A DNA stretch of 64,000 nt, from assembly GCA_037042915.1 (NCBI GenBank), contig CM073193.1, positions 8,184,001 to 8,248,000 of the forward strand, given 5' to 3'. How positions within the stretch are numbered: position 1 is the stretch's first letter; every line of letters starts with the position of its first letter. The notes below the pieces were generated by a model, which had not been told where the DNA came from, made no database searches, and saw only the letters and a program-made list of their open reading frames with translations. This document shows positions 53,851 to 64,000 of the stretch, piece after piece. The stretch comes from Auricularia sp. M13 (lineage: Eukaryota; Basidiomycota; Agaricomycetes; Auriculariales; Auriculariaceae). The position numbers and the translations under genes are program-made.

Positions 53851-56800
53851 CCATGCGTTGGTCCATCCGCCGCTCAACGCGTGCGCGCCGTCGGACACGC
53901 TCTTGTTGGTGCTGTTCTGCTGCATTGCCGCCTACGTGCCCGGCAGCCCTTGGTGCTGACGTAAATGAATGCCGCCGTCGCCGAAGCTACACACCCCATG
54001 GAGCTCCTGCTCCCGCTCAGCGCAGTGGATGCTGAGTGCCCTTTACCATCGCGCGCCGGCGCCGCACGCCGTCCAACCGGCCTCCGCGGCACTATGGCTT
54101 CGAGACGACGAAGCGACTGCAGAACGTGCTCTTCCGCGGTGCGGTTGCTTCACATTGAGATCGCATGACACCCGTTTTTACGCGATCAACGACGCCAGCG
54201 TCTCACACCTCATGTGCGCCTTAGCCTTCGCCCTGCCTGTGAGCGTACCGCTCGTCGGCACGCACTTCTGCGCGACTATCTGCGTGGCGCTATGTCCGGG
54301 CACTTGTACAGCGCAAAGCTTGCGTAGCGCGGCGCCGGCGACAGCGCGTGGGGCATTTTCATTGCTCGAGAAGTTCTGAGACAGTATGAGCGACTCAGCA
54401 TCGTCGTTATTATGCAGCACTGACTGGACGTGGAGGGTCCGACCGCCGATAATAAGTTCGAAGTCGTCGCCAGAACGCTTTGGTCGTCGTCAAGCATGAA
54501 GAAACCAGCCCGCGGGACGATGTGGACCAGGTTGGGCACTGAGTGAACTGTCCAACTCGACTGTCGACGTTGGGCGGTGACGGTAACGGTGCGTCGAGCG
54601 CAACCAGACCATCGACGCCGTAGACGCGGACGGCGGCGAGCTCTGCAGATGTCGAAATGCAGAAAGGTGGGGATCCTTGCGCAACTCGCGCAGCTTCAAA
54701 CTTTTGACGTGCTCAAGAGTGACCTGGGCACGAGGGCCGGACGTTCCGCTCGCCCTGGCGTGTTCGTCGCATGTCGCTGTCAGAAGACGCCCGTAAATGC
54801 GGCGGGCTGTCGACATAGTACGGGACGCCGTTGAGCAGCGGTTCTGGATCGCCGGTGGCGGACCGAGCATCGAGCTCGAGAACCAGAAATCGACGCTGTG
54901 CGGCGTTCGCGCCCGAAGCTCTACCTCTACGTCGCGTGCGGCGCCTTGCGGTCTGCGGAACGTCGGCTGCATTCGCACCCTCGACCATTCCAGGCCCGTC
55001 CTCACATCCAAATCGCGGCCGTGAATGGCTGTATCGTACTCATACTCATCGGCGGGTTCCCCGTGCGCCCTGCGCCGTCGTAGCGACGTGCTCTCTGCGC
55101 CAGGACACCGCATTTCGCCACCGCGCTTCTGCTTCCAGACCCGCGCCAGCACTCGGCGATGAGGACTGAGTACTCATCGCGCACTCGCCCCACATCCGGG
55201 ATCACGCACCCAGTGCACCGTGGACGCCAAGGGCGCAGGGCACATCGCTCATCCTGCCGCGCTCGTCTAATTCGCGTGTTACGCCGGAAGAGCCCACGCA
55301 CGTTGTCGACGTCCGCAACGAAGTCCAGCAGCAGTTCGGCGTTGACAGCGGCAGATCGAGTGGCTCAGCGGCCGCGAGCGCAGGCACCGTGACACGGCTG
55401 CATGCCGCTCCGCTGCGCCGCGACTAGCGCGCGAGATCGCAAGAGCGCGATGGTGCAGCAGAACACCGACGCTCGCTGCGCTGTGAGGCTCCACCATCCA
55501 CAGCAAAGCGCGCGAGACAGCGCTCCAGGCTGTAAGGACGCACGGGGAGCAGGTAGTCGCTGTTCAACTTCCTGCGTCGCCTGCATGACCGGTGCCAACG
55601 CGCGCCGCCGCATGGATGTCGCGCCCTCCGAGCCGCCGTCCATGACCGTTGCGAAGGGCGGCCTGCTCCGCGCCCATCGCACGGAGACTCTGCGTCGTCG
55701 GCATGAGATTGCGCTCATCGACGAGGCCGCTATGCGCACCTCCTCGCGGCATGGAGCTTGGAACGGCGCGCTCTATGCTCGCTGAGGACACAGTCCCGCA
55801 TCACCAGGCAAAGCCTTCCACCCGTCCCGGGTGCGCGAGCTCCGCGCCCTACGCGCGGTGACCGTGGTGGATAGCTTGTGGGATTAGGGCGCGCCGCATC
55901 CAGCATCGGAGCATGTCGCGCTGCGTCGGCTGGGTCCAGCGCGCAAGTTCTGACCATCGCTCGGCCCCGCTGCTGCAACACCGTGATCTGCAGCCCTCGC
56001 GTGTGCTCGTACCAGCGCCTCGTCCCGCACTCGATGTTCCCGCACGTGTCAGTGTGATACAACGAGGGCAGGACGCCCTCCCCGTGCATGCGGAGCTTGC
56101 GAGCTGAGCTCACTGAAACCAGGAGCAACGAGCGCGATGCCAGCGCCCGCCTGTCAATTTGACAACGACAACTGGCACTGCGCACGCTATCTACTGGCGG
56201 CGCAGCGCGGCGCAGTGACGCGTCACCCTGGCCAGCGACTCTCCACGGCCGACGCTTCCACCCCGTCGACGATTGCGCCGGACTCCGCCACGCACTCCTT
56301 CCGCTTGCGCTCGCCGTCTGCATCGCTCGGCGTCGCACTGGGACCGTACAGGTCACATTGAGCGAGAGATGCGCTCGTGCTGGCGACCTGGCGCGAGGTA
56401 CAGCTGCTCGTGCGCATGAACTGCTGTCCGCCGCCGTTCCTGAGCCTCACAAAGTTCGCCCAGGTTTGCGTGTGCCTGCGCGATCGCGGCGCGCGGCCAG
56501 TCGGGCGCTGGCTCAGGTTTCCGCGACGAGGCCAGGTGAATGTGTGCGAGCGCGCGCGGGAAAGGCTTCCGCAGGGAACGGCTCGTGCCGTCGTTCGAAG
56601 GAAATCGTTGGAAATGGGAAACAGGCTGCAAGCACCGGTCACCTTCAATTACTACGCGCGACCGGGGGCGACGCAAGAAGAGCGGGGAAGCATAGGAGCG
56701 CCGGAGCGCTAGACATACGATGGTGGATGGTCGATGAACGGCGAGTGACGCCAGGGAAAAAGGGCAGGTCGCGTTGGATTAAGGACGCTTTAGAGCACGA

Positions 56801-59800
56801 TCTGAGCGGAAGAAGCTTGTGAGCACAGGGGGTGTGAGTGAGGAAACGGAAGGACGATACTTTGTCAATCAGCGCAGCTACTTTCGCCCCTCAACGCCAC
56901 GTGTTCTTCGTCCATAGTACAACGTTCCTTCTCGAAATGCTACAGCGTACTCTCAAAGAGCGTCTGTTGTGGCCGTCGTGACGCTCTCGAGATGCTTCAG
57001 GTCCTCGGCCATAGTGCGCAGTGTCAACGGATATGCTGCTCGATGAAGCGCGGCGCGAGACTGTGCTGTTGCCCTTCAGGACTGACAGACTGTTCGTGCT
57101 GAGGCGATGCGGTTCGCGCGCGCGGTGGGTGAAGGATTCGTCAGCGTCGTGACCGAAAACGTTGCCGTTGTGCTCGGCGTCGGCGAGTGCGAAGCCGTGG
57201 CCGTGGTGAATCCTGTCGGCGAGGCGGCGTCTGGCGGGGACACCTTCTCAGGCAACAACGTTGGCGAGGTGGAGGTGCTCGTCGCTGCGCGTGTCAACGT
57301 CGCGCATTCGTGGAGACTGAAGACGTCGATACTCGGCCACGTCGCTCGTGCAGACGTCGGAGAAGGCGTCTCCGTCGGCTCTGCACGCGCTCGCTGCGCC
57401 GCATCGTTGGCACTGAGCTGGGCGATGGGTTGGAGCGCATTTGGGCGAGCCTCTATGGGCTGCTGTTGCAGTCGTATCGTAGGCGCCAGCGGTGTCTGCA
57501 TGGCGGGGCACCACAATAATGCTTCGCGCCCATTATCAGTGCGTCGGCGAGAGGAAACGCGAAGCATGCAGGTTGAAGGTCAAGAGCAGAGCGTCGGAGT
57601 TGGCACGTTGCTCGCATCCTTTTCAGGTCATGCCCTGCCGACCCAAGATTGCGCACTGGACGGGCTCTCGACATGGGGCGCGAAGACTACGGCGCAGCGA
57701 GCGCGACTACACCATTGGGCTCTAAAAGCCGGACCGATATGGTCCCAGGAGCGACTTGAACACTGGCGCTCACGCTACCTCGTTCTCGGCATGCCTGGTT
57801 GCGAAAAGAGACCTCCGACGCACGCCTAGCCAGCGCTCGCCATTGAGATCGACGGCGTCCGGCAGGAATTCTGCTTCGCTCGCCACGGAGCTAGCGTCGG
57901 CGGTCCGCTGTCGACGCCGACAGCGCCTGCATGCCGTTCCAGTCAGCGTCGGATTCTACGCGCATAAATTACCCTGCAATGCCCGTGCAACCTAAGTTCT
58001 ACGCATATATCGCTCACGACGCCTTGCGCAGTGTGGAACGCCGGCGTGATCCACGTCTGTGGCCATCTTGCTATCCACCTCGCGGCTGTCGATACCCGCG
58101 CCTTCCCCAGTCTCGATTTGCATTACCTAATGAGCGAGTTTCCCCCTCGCGTCGCGTGCCGTGCCTCCTTTCGGGCAAAACATCAGCACCGCTCGTCGCG
58201 CGATTGCACCAGCGGCTTGCGCTTAACAACGGGGACGCCACGCATGCTGGCTCAGCGACACCCTTCCCGTCATTGCCGTCCCTCCGTGCTCGTAAGCGAG
58301 GTTGCCGCGTGTGGAGTGCAACTCAGGGACGACGGTTCGTGGGACCTGCTCGTGTTCGCCGCTGCAACCGGCGTGCAGGGACACTGCGTTCGCGTAGGCT
58401 GCGTCCTGCGTACAAAGCCAAACTCTGTCCGTCTCTGCCCGCCGACTCCTGCATTATCTCGCAGTTGGGCGTGCTTGCGCGGCCGCGGCTCTTACAGAGT
58501 CAGACGGCGCGCATTCGTTAATCGCCGTGGCCACGAGAACGCCGGCGTCGACGCTCACGGAGGTACGCGCTGCCCAACAACCGCGCACCGAAGCTCACTC
58601 GAATCTCCATAGCGTGATACTCGTGTAGGATCATATTACAGTAATCGCTCCGATCTCGCGGACATATCTCGAGAAACGGTATGCGACGACCCGAAAGCGG
58701 GCACAGACGAGGAATTGTGCGCAGCCCATTCTGCTCATTATTGCTCGCTCACTTCGCGTCCTTACGTCCTCGCAGATGCCACGTCCATCCACGGGCCCAC
58801 CGAATACGCCGCGGTCGATGGTATGATATGGCGGCAGCGAAGGTCGATCGGGTAAATGACGCTTTGAGTTGCTTCAGCCGTGTCTTACTATGTGCGGCTG
58901 TAGGAAAGCACATACAATCCGCGAGCGATTCTCCCGTCACAGCAAACGATTAGTTGCCGCAAAATCAGGTGCGCAGTGCATTCGATCGAGTTTACTAGGT
59001 ATTAAGGTGTTGATGTCGCTGTACAGTAAAGCCTAGACGCCGCACATCGAAGCTATGGACGCATACATGCAGTCTCGAAGGCTTCTACTACACAACCGGT
59101 ACGCATATCACATATCGACGGCGGCCTGCCCTTGTCTATGCGACCTTATGCTCACACGATCCTGGGTGCTTTCGGGATATTCGACGAAACGCGACTGCGA
59201 GGATGACAGATTGCTTGCGCGCGCATGAGATGGCACTCCAGCGCGGCCCCAATGCGGCGAGTGCTAGCGCTGCCTGCGTTCTCGGCGCGCCGTAGGTAGA
59301 GCTGCCGAGCGTTCTGCCATGCCGCGCAGCCGCCTTGAGCGCGCCTGCGGCTTCACGGGACGTACAATGAATGCGCTGATACTTGGACAGGACGTGACCG
59401 ATGCCAGGCCGATTGCGAGCTCTTCAGCGCTGCCTCATAGACGATCATCAGCGCCGCGCGCGCAATGTCGGAATGTCGTCCGCACGAGACCCGGCCACAC
59501 GCTTGCCAGTTCGGCGACGGCGAGACACCGCGCCCTCAGGGAGACACTCTTCTCTCCGCTTCGAATGGAGTCGGTCCCTACTGCGACCTTGCGCCGTAAC
59601 CTGTGTCTCGGGCGGTGCTTTCTTGTTCTGTCCAGGCGGTGCGCAACTGAGGGCGCCACAAGCCGTTATCTCGTCAACCGAGACTCTTGTCGTCCCGACT
59701 ATACCCGTAATGGGCGGCAACGCGCATGTCACTCGAAGCGCCGAAGCCGGAGCAGTCCCTCAACTGAGCTACCGAGAGGACTCGAGTCAGTGTGAGTTCC

Positions 59801-60069
59801 ATGCGCTTTCCTCTATCCGAAGCCCTCTTCAGATTAGCAGAGTCCGGCATGGTCTTGCGGCTCGATATTCGAGTCGATGTTCCTGTCTTTGCTAGGGCTC
59901 GTGTCGCCGGAATATATCCTTGCTGGGTCATGACATAAGATTGTACATGGGAACTGTGGCGCTCACGCGGGTTTGCCACTCGCGCGTGCTGTTGGGGGTG
60001 GGCCGCATCTAATAGGTGCAGCGCTTCAAAGCCTCGTGTTATGGCACATGTTTGCAGCGTTTCTCTCCC
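53851..60069. repeat. Array spacer of unit 3
   Basis: Matches the unit 2 spacer in blocks: 54440-55960 is nearly identical to 19770-21290, and 57480-57620, 58200-58630 and 59410-60069 match parts of 22690-24549. Between blocks the copies differ by insertions. The Cys-containing relic SLYHTDTCGNIECG recurs near 56010-56070 but runs out of frame after QITVL. No intact gene is supported in this 6.2 kb. Confidence 0.7.
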
Positions 60070-63000
60070 ATGTCGCGTCCTCCTTCCCCCCAATCGACAA
60101 TCGCTCTCCAGAGTGACGCAGCGCCGTCTGCGCCTGCACCTACGACGACCGAGACTGCGATGTCCGCTCCGCCTGTGACTGTGACCGGGCCCACTGGTCC
60201 GGCGGGAAAAGCACCCAGGCGTTCAGGCGATCGGAGGAACACGACGTCTAGCTCTGGTTCTCAGAGCAACACCAATAGCGGGCGTCCCGCACCTGCCCCG
60301 CCCGCGGCCCCGTCTGTCCCGACTGCTGCTCCAGTGTCGCCTGTCGATACTGGAGCACCGAGAGCACCCGGTGCTTCTGGCGAGCCGAAGACTGCAGCAT
60401 CCGCCCCATATCCCCCAATCTGTCCGAGGTGCAGGAGTGGCGGCAAAGGGAAGCGGAATCTTGTCGTCTGCATCGACGGCACGTCGAATCAGTTCAGCAA
60501 GAAGGTCCGCTCCGATGCTCAGAATTACGTCTTGTATACTGATCTACTTCTCCAGAATACCAACATCGTCGAGCTTTACAGCCGGCTCGTCAAAGACGGC
60601 ATTCAACTCACGTTCTACAACAGCGGGATTGGGACATACGCGAAGCCGAGTTGGAAGTCGATGAGCTACCGCAAGCAGGTGATCGCGAACAAGTTGGACC
60701 TTGCTTTCGCACTGTGTGTTATCGATCCAACTCACCGCTTGATATGAACTAATGCCTCACAAGCCGATTCGAGAAGATCATTATCAGTGCATACGCTTGG
60801 CTCGTCGATAATTACCAGGAAGGCGACAGGATCTTTCTGTTCGGTCTGTTGCTTCGTGGCACTGTTTTGGTGTATCATTGACGTTAGCAGGGTTTTCACG
60901 CGGCGCGTACCAAGTTCGCGCGCTGGCGGCTATGATTGATACCGTTCGTCCAATGACGTCTCTGTCTTCGACGTCGCTCATACATACCAGGTCGGCCTCC
61001 TCCACAAGGGAAACAATGACCAGATTCCATTGTGAGTTTATCGACACGGGCTTTGCCAAATCTGATCCCACCAGCGCATACGAACTCTACGCTGCTTCGG
61101 GAAAGGCAGAGGCACCTTCTTCGACGCTCATTCAGCGCATTACCCAATCCTCTTGGGTGCGACGGGTTGTGTCTCAGACAAAATCCATGCGTCGGAAACT
61201 TCACGACGAGCTCGCCAGCGTCCTCCCTCGGCGCAAAGACAGAGAAGCAACAGTCATTGAGGGCGAGGCTGCGCCGTCCGTTCCCTTTCCTGCCTCGCGG
61301 TGGCGTGGGAAAATGCGCAAGGTCTTTGGAAAAATGTCCGCAGATAGGCCTCGTGAAATCCCGCGCCCGAAACCTCGCGCGGCCGAGGAGAGCTCGGACT
61401 GGGATTATTACTCTTTACAACGGCGGTTCGAGGATACATTCTCCCGCGAAGTTGGTGTCCATTTCGTTGGCGCATGGTGGGTCCTAGTATGCTGATGGCG
61501 CTGTTCATTTCTCTCACCTAGGCAGGGATACGGTTTCCTCGGTTGGGTTCATCAGAGACAAGACTCTGCCAGGAACGACGGACGGCATGCAATCTGTGTG
61601 CTACTTCCGCCATGCCCTCGCACTTCACGAGTACCGTGTCAAGTTTTTGCCTGAATACGCGAATGGGGGCGATGGTCCCGACGAGTATGCTACCGTGCCT
61701 CAGGATGGAAGACCGCCGCATACCAAGGAAGTCTGGTTCACGGGCTCCCACTCGGATATGTACGGAGATTTTTACACTGTTCCTATGACAGGTTCTGACG
61801 TCTGTGGCATGCTAGTGGGGGTGGAAGCTCCGCAAACAGAAGGCTTGACCAGTTCGGGCCATCACTGCGCTGGATGTCGCGCGAAGCGATGATCGCGGGC
61901 TTGAGGTTTGAGGATAAGAGACGCCATTGGGTTGCTGGTCGTGTCTCGCAGTCAATGACTTCGATTTGGAAAGTCATTGAATGCTTGCCCATCAAGCGAC
62001 TGTCCTACAAAGGGCAACACTCTGTCTCGTGGTGGTGAGTACGTCGTGCCTGTTAACGATTGTGATTTGACTCTGGCCTCAGGCCACACGTCTGCGCTGA
62101 TCGTCGCATCCGGCCAGGCCAGCTTGTGCATCAGACGGTCTACGAAGAATGCGAGACAGATGGCCTCCCTGAATTCGTCAGAATCGAGCCAGACGAGTAC
62201 ACCATATCGAAGAGGTTTGTCATCTCGTCTCCCGAAAAGATCTGGGAGGAAGGAGCACTTTGGAAAGATGAGGATTTATTGCAACTGGAGACGCTCTTGT
62301 CCTCAGGTGCGCACGATGCCGCCTTTCTCAGATTTCCCTCAATGTTTCACGTAGAGATTGGCCGTCGATCGTTGGGTGAATTTGCTAGGCAGATAAATGC
62401 ATCCATTGGCGCGATGGCCCACTTCTGTCACCAGCACAAGGAGACCGACGCTGCCCGCTCCAAAAGTCTCTTGGAAGAGCTATATTTATTCCAGAATAGG
62501 ATCTCATACCGCTCATTCGACTCGCGCAATCGCATGATACCACTGAGCACTGTCCTCGGGACGGCGCCTGCGGACACATATGGTGAGACTGAAATGCAAT
62601 TCAACAGCAGGGATGCTCATGAGCACGCAGTGACCCATCCCTTCTTCGTTCACGGTCATAACAATGCCGTCTCGTCTATTGCGTTTCTGTCCCCGCACCT
62701 GGCTGTGTCCGGCTCATGGGATCACACCGTTCGCATCTGGAATGTTGAAACCGGAGAAGCCGTCGGTGATCCGTTGACGGGGTACACCGGCAGTGTCTGG
62801 TGCGTTGCTGTCTCACCGGACGGTAGTCTCATCGCGTCCGGCTCCCACTACGGTACGATACACACGTGGAAGTTTGCAGCCGGAAATTTTGTTGGCGAAG
62901 GGCTTGTCATGCAAGCGGAAGGCATGAACCGGGTTCTCTCAGTTGCGTTCTCGCCTGATGGACTGCGGATTGTTTCTGGTTCTGCGGGCGGAGCGCTCCG

Positions 63001-63559
63001 AGTGTGGGATGCTGCGACCGGAAAGCAGGTCGGAGAGGCAATGGAGGGGCATTCCAATCGGGTATGGTCGGTCGCATTCTCCCCGGACGGTGCACGCATC
63101 GCATCTGGCGCAAGCAAGCAGACCGTGCGATTATGGGATGCTGAGACACTTCGACCTCTCGGTGATCCTCTGATTGGACACACGGACTTTGTGTTTTCCG
63201 TCGCATTCTCCCCGGACGGCATCTCTATCGCTTCTGGCAGCCTCGACAAGACGGTCCGAATCTGGAACTCAGAGTCTCGCCAGCTGATGCACACACTGTC
63301 AGGGCATTCTCTCGGGGTCCGTTCCATTGCATTCTCACCGAGCGGACGGCACATCGCATCAGCTTCAGATGACAAGACAGTGCGAGTATGGGATGCGGTC
63401 ACGGGACAGGCAGTCGGCGTGCTCAAGGGGCACACGAGCGAAGTCTCTTCGGTTGCGTTTTCTCCAGACGGCACGCGGATAGCGTCGGGCTCGGGTGACT
63501 ATACTGTACGCATCTGGGATCGCATTCCTGTCACGGAGTTAGCTACGGACACGGCATGA
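60070..63559 (+). CDS. DUF2235 hydrolase-WD40 protein, copy 3 (intact)
   Basis: Same plan as copy 2: a Pro/Ser-rich start, CPRC, NLVVCIDGTSNQFSKK, FGFSRGAYQVRA with the nucleophile Ser, TGSHSDIGGG, then seven WD40 repeats ending IPVTELATDTA. All junctions keep frame, including the two sites broken in copy 1. The small intron at the hydrolase-WD40 joint, from about 62308, is 48 nt here, one base longer than in copies 1 and 2; because 48 is a multiple of three and stop-free, retention would add 16 residues instead of truncating the protein. The repeats differ from copy 2 mainly at two loop positions per blade. Predicted role: a hydrolase effector controlled by a recognition propeller. Confidence 0.85.
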
Positions 63560-63894
63560 ATTGTACAGTACGCGGAGCCTGTATCATACTTGGTTGTCGT
63601 GCTTCGTTGTGCTTCATCGGGCAGCGTTGTTGGTCTCATGCGCAAAGGGAACAAATTATTTCAGGACTTTATTCTCTGAGTCGAGGGATTTGCTTACACA
63701 TGACAGCAACGGTGAGACGCTCGCGACACGCAAACCTCGCCGTGCGCATTCCGCGGCACCACTTGGCCTGAGATTCCCACATCCTGAGCGTGCGAATGTG
63801 GCCGCGACACAGTATGCACTGAGGAGCGAGGAGGCCCATCATCTGAGCATCTGGACATTGTGTTGGCAACGTATTACGAAAATGCAAATTGAGT
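63560..63894. other. 3' flank of copy 3
   Basis: About 335 bp with no supported gene, different from the flank of copy 2 apart from the first 100 bases. Confidence 0.45.
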
Positions 63895-64000
63895 GAGTTG
63901 GAGCCATGTGATAGCGATGTATTCCGACCCGTAACTGTAGTGTAAAACAAGATAGCGAGCGACAACAGGAGCTGTTTTTGTCTCTAGATTTTAGATCTTG
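63895..64000 (-). repeat. Start of a fourth array unit (downstream flank of another ERG2-like copy)
   Basis: This matches 28480-28585 almost base for base, including TGTATTCCGACCCGTAACTG and the TTTTAGATCTTG that ends relic C. The ERG2-like sequence would continue on the - strand beyond the window. Confidence 0.75.

Noticed and set aside
1-64000. CRISPR arrays, tRNA or rRNA genes, telomere repeats
   Set aside because: No regularly spaced short repeats, cloverleaf sequences, rRNA landmarks or telomeric tandem repeats were found on either strand.

Overview
The window comes from a GC-rich filamentous fungus, most likely an agaricomycete basidiomycete. Introns of roughly 45-60 nt with GT-AG ends interrupt almost every gene, and the gene families are typical of mushroom-forming fungi: a secreted CPAF-like S41 peptidase, a self-sufficient P450:reductase fusion, DUF2235-WD40 proteins, an F-box/nucleotidyltransferase-like family and a Helitron Rep-helicase. 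No rRNA, tRNA or CRISPR was seen. All gene models were spliced by eye.

Region 1 (1-12.8 kb) holds ordinary intact genes: an UNC-93-like membrane transporter (388-2321, +), an LRR/F-box-like protein (2723-3727, -), an 18-exon secreted S41 peptidase (4206-7131, +) and a CYP505-type P450 fused to its reductase (7455-11761, -).

Region 2 (12.8-29.3 kb and 53.1-64 kb) is a degenerating tandem array with a period of about 10 kb. Each unit carries an ERG2-like (C-8 sterol isomerase) relic on the - strand, a GC-rich spacer of gene relics, and a DUF2235 hydrolase-WD40 gene on the + strand. Hydrolase copy 1 (14318-17803) is broken; copies 2 (24550-28037) and 3 (60070-63559) splice into complete proteins. 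The three copies differ mainly at repeated positions on one face of the predicted seven-bladed propeller, the pattern known for fungal non-self recognition genes. The ERG2 relics share a stop codon at the same site. A fourth unit begins at the right edge.

Region 3 (about 29.4-53.1 kb) interrupts the third unit. Its core, bounded by a 15-bp inverted repeat (29675-29689 and 51644-51658), is about 22 kb long and looks like one giant Helitron-class element. It has an intronless 2,277-aa Rep-helicase with a C-terminal USP-like peptidase domain, plus intron-rich cargo: five paralogous nucleotidyltransferase-fold genes (four without the catalytic DxD, one with it), two related proteins that may bind DNA, a diverged ribonucleotide-reductase small-subunit-like protein that keeps an R1-binding-type tail, and one unknown protein. 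The joint cargo of DNA-metabolism-like proteins and mostly inactive nucleotidyltransferases is the least explained and most interesting part of the window.
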